Assembly (NCBI GenBank): GCA_033239125.1
Contig: BSWB01000002.1
Span: 186,001 to 250,000, forward strand
Origin: Fagopyrum homotropicum
Lineage: Eukaryota; Streptophyta; Magnoliopsida; Caryophyllales; Polygonaceae
Direction: 5' to 3'
DNA: 64,000 nt
Shown: positions 25,271 to 34,825 of the stretch, piece by piece
How positions within the stretch are numbered: the stretch's first letter is position 1
Layout: each line of letters begins with the position of its first letter
The notes under the pieces: model-generated
The model's input: only the letters and a program-made list of their open reading frames with translations
Databases searched by the model: none
Told to the model about the DNA's origin: nothing
Translations under genes and position numbers: made by a program

Positions 25271-26059
25271 TTTTTAAAGAGGTTGCCATAATTTCATTTT
25301 TACATAATAGCGTTAAATTTAATGTTCTCAATTTTTAGAGAATTTTTTCATATAACATGTATATATTATACTTTCACAATAGCGTCAATTTGATGTACTT
25401 ATTTCTAGCAATTTTTTTCCTTTTTTTTTGTGTATTATACCCTTTAAATAATTTTTAAAAAAAAAAAAAACAAATTACAAATAGATGAATATGCGGAATG
25501 TATTCACTTCATGTATCATATAGCGTGTACATAGTAAGAATCATGACTTTAAGAGCATCAATTTTGATATTCTAAAAACGGTAGACAAAATTCGTCATAA
25601 AGTCTCTAAAACTCGGAAAGCGTCTTATAACGTGGTACAAAAACCATCAAACTATTTTCTTAAAATTCTTTAAAACTTGTCGTTTTTTAAAATGTTCAAA
25701 GGGTATAATCGAAAATTTCCTAGAAATCTCGAAAACTTTGAAAACGTTGTGTCACGTGCTACAAAAACCGTCAAACTATTTTTCTAGAAGTTTTATGATG
25801 CATTGAACGTGTCTATTACCAAAAATTGATTTTTTTTAAAACAAAACTTGTCATTTTTTAACATGTTTAAAAGACATAATATGCGAAATTCGTTGAAGAT
25901 CTCGAAAAGTCCGAAAACATTGTATCCCTTGCTCCAAAAACCATGAAACTTCTTTGGATTAGTTTTTTTTAAGCATAAAGTGTGTCCATTCTCCACAATA
26001 TTTTTTTATGAAAAGCTTGTTACCTTTTGAAATGTTCAAAGAGTAATACACGAAATTTT

Positions 26060-26920
26060 TATGGGGCTGAATTTGCAATGTGGGTCTTTTACAATGTAGA
26101 GTTTAGATTTAGGGTCTCTCATCATTTCATTTAGAAAATGGGCTCCTATTGTAGAAAAAATCTGAAAAGTAAGGGTCATAGGTTTCATTTGATTTGATGG
26201 GTGACATGTAAAAAAAATCAGAAAATAGTCTAATTAGTCAGCCCATCTTTTTCTTTCCTTTGTCCCTTCTTCTTCCCTCCTTTCAAACCTAAATTTATTT
26301 ATGGGTATCCATATGCAGCTCTTTTCTTCTTCCCATTGAAACGCAGAAATCTGGACTGCTTGTTGAGCTTCTTCTTCTTGGGTAATGTATTTGTGGGTAA
26401 TCTGAAACTTCTCATCTCTTCTTTTTGTGAATCTAAAACACTGAAACTTCTTGTTCTATTTGTGGGTAAGCAATGTTTGTTTACATTTTCTATTTGTGGG
26501 TAAGCAGTGTTTGTTTGTATCCATGGATAATCTCCAACTTCTCATCTTCCTGGATAATGTATTTCGGGGTAAGTTGAAACTTCTCATCTTTCTGGGTAAT
26601 GTATTTCGGGGTAATCTAAAACAGTCAAACTTCCTGGTAATGTCAAACTTCTTGGGTAATCTATTTCTGGGTAATCTCAAAATTCCTGGGTAATGTATTC
26701 CTGAGCAATTTATTTGTGGGTAAGCAGTTTTTTTTTTCCAAAAAATTAACATCAAATCATTTCAAAAAAAAGTCTGCACCCCTCTCTTTTCAATTCAATG
26801 TCTACAGTAGTCTAGTTTATACTTTTCAGACCTATTTTATGTAGTAAATTTATTAGAGGCCCATTTCACAAAATGAAAAATTTTTGGGTCCTCTTTCTCT
26901 CATTATTTCTAAAAATAACA
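26060..26920. mobile_element. unclassified insertion in the array with partly inverted ends
   Basis: Array sequence stops after ACACGAAATTTTTAT (about 26060) and resumes at ACTCCGGAAACGTGG (about 26925). The inserted segment has partial inverted similarity between its arms: AAATGGGCTCCTA and TCTGAAAAGTA on the left against the complement of TACTTTTCAGACC and GAGGCCCATTTCAC on the right. That suggests a degraded DNA transposon. I cannot place exact ends or a target duplication. Confidence 0.5.
26380..26735 (+). repeat. GGGTAAT-based minisatellite inside the insertion
   Basis: A short motif, (C/T)TGGGTAAT(G/C)TATTT(C/G)(G/T)GGGTAA alternating with CTTCTCATCTT, repeats irregularly across about 350 bp. 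The short frames on both strands are products of the repetition, with no sign of a real gene. Confidence 0.6.
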
Positions 26921-27724
26921 ACACTCCGGAAACGTGGTATCCCTTGCTCCAAAATTTTTGAAGCTTTTTGTATAGGTTTTACGATGCATCAAGTGTGTAC
27001 ATTTAAAAAAAACTCTTTAAAACTTGTCATTTTCTTAAAATGTTCAAAGTTTATAATACACAAAATTCGCCACAAATCTTAAATATAAGAAAATTGTTGT
27101 ATTCTTTGCTCCAAAAATCATGAAACGTTTTCATAGGAGTTTTACGATGAATTTAGTATGTTGATTCCCAAAAGTTTAAGTTTTTAGAACTTGTCATTTT
27201 TCGAAAATGTTCAAAGGTTATACAGTAAACAAAGTTTATTCGTCATCTTGAAACTCAAAAAAACATTGTATCCCATGCTTCAAAAAAGTTGAAATTTTTT
27301 TGTACAATTTTGATGACGAATAAAGTGTGTTTGTTCCCAAACATTCAAAAAAAAAAAAACGTTAGAAGGGTATATGCCGTATAGCACATGAAATTCGCCA
27401 AAAATCTCGAAAAACAAGAAAACGTCATAACCATTGCTCCCAAAACTTGAAGAAAAAATATGTGATTTTTTTTTGTACAAGTTTATGATGCATATAGTGT
27501 GTCCATTCCCAAAAATCCAATTTTTTATAAGTGGTCGCTTTTTTTAAAATGTCCAAACCGTATAGGACACAAAATTTGTAGGAAATCTCAAAAAACTACC
27601 AAAATGTCATGTCCCTTGCTTTAAAAACCGCGATTTTTGTAATTAAAGTTTTATAATTTATATAGTGCATCATCCATTCCCGAAATTCAGTTATATAAAA
27701 CTTTTTTTTTTTAAATTGTTCAAA

Positions 27725-27726
<2 letters not shown>

Positions 27727-27770
<44 letters not shown>
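27727..27770. repeat. (TA)n microsatellite within an array unit
   Basis: About 22 TA dinucleotides in a row. They lengthen that unit to about 215 bp compared with about 165 elsewhere. Confidence 0.95.
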
Positions 27771-27776
<6 letters not shown>

Positions 27777-29289
27777 CACGGAACACATCGAAAATCTCGT
27801 AGACTCCGAAAAGGCAAAAACAAAGTATCCCTTTCTCCAAAAACCGTGAATTTTCTTACAAGTTTTATGATACATAAAGTGAGTTCATTTCATAAAAAAT
27901 GATTTAAAATTTGTCGGTTTTGTGAAAATGTTCTAAGAGGATATAGTATACGAAATGCACCAAAGTGAATAGTTCACGAAAATGTAGTATCCCTTATTAA
28001 AATAATGTGAAAATTTTTGCACAAATTTTATGAAGCATAGATTATGTTCATTCTCAAATTCGATTTTTAAAATTTGTGCTTTTTTAAAACTTCCAAAGTG
28101 AATAGTTCACGAAATTTGACGAAAATCTTGAAAAATAGGAAAATGTAGTATCCCTTATTAAAATAATGTGAAAATTTTTGCACAAATATTATTATGAATA
28201 TAGTGTGTTCACTCCCAAATAATTAATTCTTGTAAAACTATTTGTAATTTTGAAAATGTTCCAACGTTATAGTATAAAAAACTTGCCGAAAATCTCAAAA
28301 ATATCGTATGGCTTGCTCCAAAAAAAGTTGAAATTTATGTGTACATGTTTTATGATTTATAGATTGTGCTCATTCCCGAAAATTAAATTATTTAAAACTT
28401 GTCATTTTTTGAAAATGTTCTAAGGGCATACAATACACGAAGTTTGTTGAAAAAATTTATAACTTGGAAAACATATGATCCTTTGCTCCAAAATACATGA
28501 AATAATTTATATACATGCTTTATTATGCATAAAGGGTGTTCAATAAAAAAATAATTATTATTTAAAAGTTGTCTTTGTTAAAAAAACGTTGAAAGTGTAC
28601 AATACACGAATTTCGCCAAAAATCTCAAAATATAAGAAAACGTTGTATACCTCTCCAAAATTGTGATTTTTTTGTACGAATTTTATGCCACATAAAGTGT
28701 CCATTCCCAAATATTCAACTTGGTAAAACTTGTTGTTTTTGAAAACGTTCAAAGGATATATAGTACACGAAATTTGCCAAAAACCTTGAAACTTTTTTTT
28801 TTAACAGTTTTATGATGCATATAGCGTATTCATTCCAATAATTCAATTATTTAAACTTATTATTATTTTTGAAATGTTTCATTGATTGCACGAAATCACC
28901 GAAAATCTTTGAAATTCGGCAAACGTCTTATCCCGGCGTTGAAAAACTCTGAAACTTTTTTTACAAGGTTTTTGATGCATCGAGTGGGTACATTAAGAAA
29001 AACAATTATTTAAAAATTTTGATTTTCTTAAACTGTCCAAAGGCTATATATAGCACATGAAATTTACCGGAAATTTATAGATTTCAACAAAAAATCTTAT
29101 CCTTTACTCCAAAAACCACAAAACTCTTTGTACATGTTTTATGATGCACAAAGTGTTCGTTCGGAAATTTTTGATTGTTTGAAATTGATACACAAATTGA
29201 TATAGATATTTCTAAAATTCGGAGAACGTGTTATTGCTTTGTTAAAAAACATGAAACTTGTTTTTTTACAAGTTTTATAATGCATAGAT

Positions 29290-29907
29290 GCAGGGTGGGC
29301 ACAAATCCTGTAAATCCCGATCCCGTCTGGCTCCCGGTGGAATTTCATTCAAATTAGAATTCTCGTCTCACCAAAAACTATCCGGGATGAGATATGGGTC
29401 TTAAATTCTTCATCCCGTCGGGGACCGTCCTGTATATAATAAACTTTTAATTAAAATAATAAAGATAAATAAATCCTGAAGGTTAGTGATATACTTATAT
29501 AATTATTATATACTTATGCTTATATATTCTATAAAATAAATCATGTTGGTCAAACTGTCAAAATTGACAAATGACCCAAATTCAGTTATAAGTGTTTTAT
29601 CATGAATATGAATATTTGGAAGTTTAATATAAACTGTAATATACAATTATGAATATTTGAAAACTTTAATGTCTTTGCTTTTAAGTACGATATGTACGGA
29701 TATTTTTATGGACATAGCGTAAATTTTAAACACATGAATAAATTATTGGGCAAGTGGGATTGGACCCATCCCGTCCTGGTCCCAACTTGGATAGGACTCG
29801 GTGAAATTCAATCTAAAATTCTCAAGGCACAACCCAATTAAAAATAGTCGGGACGAGAATGAGATCTCATTCTTGTCTTGTCCCATCCCGTCCATGCCCA
29901 CCCCTAT
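29290..29907. mobile_element. hAT-like non-autonomous element nested in the array
   Basis: The left end is CAGGGTGGGCA and the right end TGCCCACCCCTA, an imperfect terminal inverted repeat of the common plant hAT form. Flanks CATAGATG and TAAAGATG match at 6 of 8 positions, consistent with a decayed 8-bp target duplication. Subterminal GATCCCGTC/ATCCCGTC motifs are inverted at both ends. It is about 0.6 kb long with no transposase ORF. Removing it restores a normal unit spacing (about 161 bp). Confidence 0.7.
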
Positions 29908-30460
29908 AAAGATGTGTCCATCTAAAAAATTTATATTATTTCAAACTTGCCTTTTTTTAATGATTAAAGGGCACAAAATTACCAAAAATATCTAAAATTA
30001 GGAATCGTCGTATCCTTTGATGAAACTTTTTTGTACAAGTTTTATGATGCATAAAGTGTGTAAATCGCCAAAAATTCATTTATTTGAAACTTATTATTTT
30101 TTTAAAATGTTCAAAGGTAGTATACGAAATTCGTTGAAAATTTATAAAATTCGAATAAATGTTTTATCTCGTGCTCCAAAAACTTTGATTTTTTTTGGTA
30201 CACATTTTATGATGCATATATTATTTTTTAAAAAAATTTCTTAATTTTTGGAGCATCATATTTGATATTTTGATATTTTTTTGTTGAGATTTTGTCCGAA
30301 TTTGGTGTACTTGTATCATTGAACAATGGAACAATTTAAAGAAACGACAAATTTCGTAATAATTGAATTTTTTTGCCCAAATTTTGTCATTTTTGAAAAT
30401 TTTAAAAGACTAGTATACAATTTTCGCCCGAAAATATATGGTTTGAAAGAGGCCTCCTAC

Positions 30461-31351
30461 GTCCAAACATGAATGTTTTGTTTAAAACATTCATTTTGTA
30501 TAGCCAATTCTTTGCTATCTTTATCTCAATCCACCACATGCATGCATGTATATGAGTTCTCTTTTGGTTTATCTTTTAAGATATGTATCTTGTAGGTTTA
30601 TATTCACGTAATCAAATATCTTGTAACAACATAAGTTTTGAATATGGAATGAGATCTTCCACTAAAAAGCATATAAAGTTGAATGGGGGATGGAAGTAGA
30701 GGAAGAGATTGGCGAGGATAATGTATTGGCCAAGAAGATTAGTGGTTCTCCTTTCTTCTCCCACCTTTCTCTTGAGCTTATTGTTTCTACATGCAACGCA
30801 ATTGTTGATAAACCCTAACCTAATCTCCAGGTAACTCTACTCATATTTCATTTCTTAAAATTTTTAAAAAATTGTCATTTTCTTCTTGTTTAGCTTTATC
30901 CATGTCTATTAGGCTCTGCAATTTAACTTGAACAACTTTTTTATTATAATGGAAAAAGAATTATACCTTTCTCAACTTGAAGTCAAATGTATTATCAGCA
31001 ATGAATAATATTTTTTTTAAAATAAAATATGGGTAGGACGATGACCAAATATTTGCCTAAAAGTTCCTTGAAAGTCAATTATAAACCATCCAGAAACTTG
31101 AGACCTTGCCGATCTTTAAAATCAAAGTTAACCTAAATCGAAGAAAATTAGGTACATAGAAAAACAAATGGGGTCAAAGTCAAGGGTGTGAAGGAAGCGC
31201 TTGAGGTTTGACATTAAACAACCTCAACGTAACCAAAAACGGCGGGTAGAGCCTAAAAAAAGGTTCAGATCTGGAGTCCAGATCATTACCACATCCCAGC
31301 TTTGGTATTTAAAACATCAATACAGCATCTTCACCTGAAGAAATATTTGAG
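30461..31351. other. spacer and chorismate mutase upstream region
   Basis: A small ATG frame starts at about 30689 (about 42 codons) and is followed by a donor-like CTCCAG/GTAACT at 30831. It could be a leader exon, but nothing recognisable is encoded. A TATA-like TATTTAAAA at 31306-31314 lies about 45 bp before the first ATG at 31352. Confidence 0.4.
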
Positions 31352-31498
31352 ATGACGATGCTGTTGTTTGGTTTTGATTCTAACGGTTGGGTTGCAATTG
31401 CAGCAATATTGCTCACATCTCACACTTTCCTAAGGTTCTTTTTGGATTCGCTGAATAAGACTTGTCTTGTTTTCATTCAATTTGTGATATTGAAAAAA

Positions 31499-32578
31499 AT
31501 GGACAGCAATGCAGCAAGCAACGACAGCCTGTCGCTGGATACGATAAGGAAGGTGCTGGTGAGGCAGGAGGATACCATCATCTTCAGCCTAATAGAGCGT
31601 TCCAAATTTCCCTTGAATTCAAAATTCATCTTGTCGGAGCTCGCTATCAGAGAAACCGAAGCTGTGCAGGCCAGGGTACGTACCTACGTTCTACTCCTCT
31701 CTTTCATTCTCACCAATTAAGCTTTAATTGTAACAGTATTATTGAAAGTTGCAGTTTGGTAGATACCAAAACCTAGAAGAGACTCCATTCTTCCCGGATC
31801 ATCAACCTCCTTCAATTGTACCTCCTTACAACTTCCCCAAGGTCTGTTTCTGATCAAACATATTAATTGTGTTGGTACTTCTTTCTCTACAGACTATGTA
31901 CAAATGAGGTACAGAGAGGAGAATCTAAATCTAACGTAGATGAACGATGATGGTGTAGGTTTTACATCCTGCTGCCGCTTCCGTCAACGTGAGCAGTCAG
32001 ATACTGGACTTGTACTTTAAGCAGCTTCTCCCGCTCTTCGTTTCTCAAGGCGATGATGGCAATTACGCTTCAACCGTTGCTTCCGACCTTAGTTGCTTGC
32101 AGGTACAAAGGATTTCTTTCTTTCTTGAATTGAATGATGATTGAGGAAGCTTAATTATGATTTGTATGGAAAAGGCCCTGGCTAGGAGGATACACTATGG
32201 GAAATTTGTTGCGGAGGCAAAATTCAGGGGCGCTCCTGATGCTTACAAGCCTCCCATACTTTCAAAGGTTAATCACATTACTGTTTACATACATACTCTC
32301 TAGCTAGTCTGTGTGGGGTTTCACTCTGGGAAGTTTGTTTGTTCCAGGACCGGGAAGCTCTGATGAAACTGCTGACAGATGAGAAAGTAGAGGAGATGGT
32401 GAAGCAAAGGGTGGCCAAGAAAGCCATGGTTTTCGGGCAAGACGTTACCCTTAACACCACGGACAGCAGCGCTAACTACAAGGTGGATCCTGCAGTGGTT
32501 TCACGCCTCTACACTCAGTGGGTCATTCCCCTTACCAAGGTTGTTGAGGTTGACTACCTCCTTCGTCGCCTTACCTAG
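31499..32578 (+). CDS. CM2: chorismate mutase, cytosolic CM2-like, 243 aa
   Basis: Exons 31499-31675, 31755-31841, 31959-32102, 32175-32267 and 32348-32578 (732 nt), all GT-AG. Chorismate mutase converts chorismate to prephenate, the first step toward Phe and Tyr. Family blocks: VRQEDTIIFSLIER (21-34), GDDGNYASTVASDLSCLQAL, RRIHYGKFVAEAKFR, DREALMKLLTDEKVEEMV and the C-terminal LTKVVEVDYLLRRL. I chose the ATG at 31499 because homology to cytosolic CM2 begins just after it. The frame is open back to an ATG at 31352, which would add 49 mostly hydrophobic residues and is the first ATG after the TATA-like box. After FPLNS the protein passes quickly to the RETE helix, so a loop of roughly 10-15 residues present in Arabidopsis CM2 (from memory) is missing. 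Confidence 0.9.
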
Positions 32579-33880
32579 GCTAACTACTCTCACATTTCCA
32601 TCATCATTTGGCTTTGCCAACAGATAATCTTCTCTTAGCTTCACAACATTGAAACTGTGTATTGGCTATTTGGCTCCTCAATCATTTATAAACACCACTT
32701 ACTAAAAAATAAGCATATGAACGATATTAGCTATACAATCCTGGCTAATATATAAAAAAGAATGAGGAAAACAGTACGGATCAAGAAACAAATGGTAATA
32801 GAATAAAAATTACTATAGTAGTGTACTCAAGGGTGCAAAATGGAACTAAAGACAAATAACATCACAAACATTAGCCTATATAGGATTCGAACCTATATCT
32901 TTGTGCGTAAGCACATTGCTCTTCCATTTGAGCTAATAGGCTAAACAAATAATTTACTAGTGTATATGCAATGAAATTAACATACATAATAGGCAACTTA
33001 TAACAATAATTCAGAACATGTAGTGTTACGCAAATAACATATTACTTTAAAACAACATATGAAGCAATTTGCAGCTCTGTCAAAAACTAGGTATTGCCAT
33101 TTCCATAAATTCTATCTTCCACTACTGATCAAGACTCAAGCAAGTTATCATTCTCTTTTACGGTTAGAGCAACGTCATCCTCAGACTCAGCTGGTTCTAT
33201 AGCTAAGCTAAACAAATAATTTACTTGTTTCTGCTGCTATTGAGCAGCAACTTGACGAGCTCAAAATGGACCTTGATACCTAGAAACACAAGGATGAGTC
33301 TTCTAACTCTGCCACAGACCCGGTATTGCACAGGTATGTAATTTTGTACAACTAGACTACTACTAACTCTGAGTATTAACTTTTACACAGCTAGACTACA
33401 ACTAACTCTCACTCCACTTTCAATAGTTCTATTAGACATTATATCGAACGGATGATATGCATCATGCTCAGTATAGACAGACAACCAATTTGGCACTCTT
33501 TGTTCCTCCAATTCAGTTCAAATCAACCAGATGAAAGCTCTACAATTCAACAGGCAACAAAGAATAACAAAACATTGTGAAATGCTCAAATTAAAAATGA
33601 AAAACTAAAGCACACGGGAGAGCACCCAAGACAAACCAAATTAGAAAAGTTGCTGAATTGAACCAAAAAATCATATGATGATCGAGTCGATGGCATCCTT
33701 TGTTCCTCCACATCAGTTCAAATCAACCAGATAAAATCTCTATAAATCGATTTTAGAAGGAGGAAAAAAGAGGATCCTGCAGATGAAACCTAATTTGGGA
33801 ATAGAAGGAGGAAAAAGAGGAGAAGAAGATGCTGATTTGGAGACTTACCTTTGTTCCTCCAATATTGTTAATGGCTTCTT
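32579..33880. other. spacer with tRNA-like sequence and short repeats
   Basis: Apart from the tRNA-like element there is a duplicated segment, CCTTTGTTCCTCCA.(T)TCAGTTCAAATCAACCAGAT, at about 33499 and 33697. No protein gene is recognised. Confidence 0.45.
32872..32942 (-). tRNA. tRNA-like sequence with abnormal anticodon arm (probable pseudogene or tRNA-derived element)
   Basis: Read on minus: a perfect 7-bp acceptor stem AGCCTAT/ATAGGCT with discriminator A; D arm GCTC/GAGC with an AATGG loop; T arm ATAGG-TTCGAAT-CCTAT. Both pol III boxes are present (TAGCTCAAATGG and GGTTCGAATCC). The anticodon region folds best as TGTGC-TTAC-GCACA, leaving a 4-nt loop where 7 is needed, so no normal anticodon can be read. 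A UAC (Val) origin is possible. No CCA is encoded. Origin (nuclear, organellar or SINE head) is unclear. Confidence 0.6.
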
Positions 33881-33884
33881 CATC

Positions 33885-34164
33885 CCAGAAAGACGAAATC
33901 GAGTTCCTCGCTCTCCCAATTCAAGATAGTTCGAATTGTGTAATCGTCAATTATTGATATTGGTAAACGGCCTAAAGCAATTTGATTATAATTTAATTCA
34001 TGACGATCATACATAGAAAGCTCATATTCTTCAGTCATTGATAAACAATTTGTTGGGCAATACTCAACGCAATTACCACAAAATATACAGATTCCAAAAT
34101 CAATACTGTAATTTAGCAACCGTTTCTTTCGAATACCAGTTTCCAATTTCCAATCTACAACAGG
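33885..34164 (-). pseudogene. ndhI: ndhI fragment of plastid origin (NUPT)
   Basis: The minus strand encodes the second half of plastid NADH dehydrogenase-like subunit I, from PVVDWKLETGIRKK through the ferredoxin motif CIFCGNCVEYCP to IIDDYTIRTILN. The N-terminal half with the first 4Fe-4S site is missing, and there is no promoter, so it should be non-functional. The frame is still open, suggesting a fairly recent transfer from the plastome. It directly abuts a ycf2 fragment, an arrangement not found in plastomes. Confidence 0.85.
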
Positions 34165-34470
34165 TTTGATAAGTACTGATAACTCGCGGATTGAATATTA
34201 GAACGGAAAGATCTATTATATAATGATCTAATGGTTCTAAGCCGTCTCCGTCTCTGGCGATTAATAAAAAATTCGAAGTACTTTTCTTTGGCTTTCTTAC
34301 TAAACCCGCGTTTATATAGAGTCTCCCTTTGGGAAGTCAGAAGAAGCCCCTTTGACATCTCTTCATCTGCAAAGAATTCTCGATGTGAAAAGAGAAAGAC
34401 AGAAAGCTCATCGTTGAATATGTAAAAGAGTGCACCAGTCTTCCATCGGCGTACCCAGGAACTCAGGAAG
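34165..34470 (-). pseudogene. ycf2: ycf2 3'-region fragment of plastid origin (NUPT)
   Basis: The minus-strand frame reads ALFYIFNDELSVFLFSHREF, then FADEEMSKGLLLTSQ, FEFFINRQRRRRLRT, SFRSNIQSASYQYLSNL. This matches the C-terminal region of the large plastid Ycf2 protein as I recall it. It ends before the true C-terminus, where ndhI sequence takes over. The far boundary (about 34470) is approximate. It is a fragment of a very large gene and cannot be functional. Confidence 0.75.
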
Positions 34471-34825
34471 GCTCTCTCGCTCTTTACATTTCTGTGGTAT
34501 CAGAGGGATATGAATTGAATTTATGTATAATAAAATTAATTTTAAATTAATCTCAACCCTTAATCTTAATTGACGGTGGAGATCAGCTGAGCTTCACCAT
34601 GAAGTTGAAAACCAACTTCACGGGAGCCAGGTCCTAGAACTAGGTCACACGACAGACACTACCGTACTTATCGAGCTCGGGCCTTTGCGACTTGCGAGTG
34701 TCAATTTGTATCATTCTCGTTCAATATTCATCCTCGATTTTTAAAAATAAAAAACGCTTTCAAAATCCCTCTTTCATCTGTCATACATACTTCACACTTC
34801 TCCTCTACTCCCCTCTTCTTCTCCC
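34471..34825. other. UMP kinase gene upstream region
   Basis: Spacer between the plastid insertion and the UMP kinase start. The 5' leader before 34826 is pyrimidine-rich. No other gene is visible. Confidence 0.5.

Larger units (their letters stand above)
23580..30460. repeat. degenerate satellite-like tandem array, about 165-bp units, with orientation switches
   Basis: In the main block (25575-30225, plus orientation) each unit carries, in order, TTTTATGATGCATA, GTGT.CATTC, AACTTGTC, AATGTTCAAAG, ACACGAAATTCG and TATCCCTTGCTCCAAAAA. The last landmark recurs at about 25918, 26938, 27094, 27265, 27421, 27605, 27820, 27980, 28145, 28303, 28469, 28642, 28926, 29094, 29229, 30007 and 30163. Spacing is mostly 156-173 bp once insertions are removed. 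Units at 23580-24002, 25271-25575 and about 30226-30340 are in the opposite orientation. Divergence is high and poly-A/T indels are frequent, so the array is old. No genes lie within it. Confidence 0.8.

Noticed and set aside
25793..28752. Recurring minus-strand peptides such as FEIFGEFRVLY across the array
   Set aside because: They repeat because the DNA unit repeats; frames are broken in nearly every unit and no start or splice signal is consistent.
23580..30460. CRISPR-like repeat-spacer structure
   Set aside because: Repeats are contiguous 165-bp monomers with no unique spacers, in a plant nuclear context.
30689..30840. Small ATG frame with donor-like end before chorismate mutase
   Set aside because: About 42 codons, no family match, and stops before the donor; at most a leader exon.
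34493..34506. PBS-like TGGTATCAGAGG next to the plastid insertion
   Set aside because: One mismatch to the Met-tRNA primer site, with no LTR-like TG..CA sequence upstream; probably chance.
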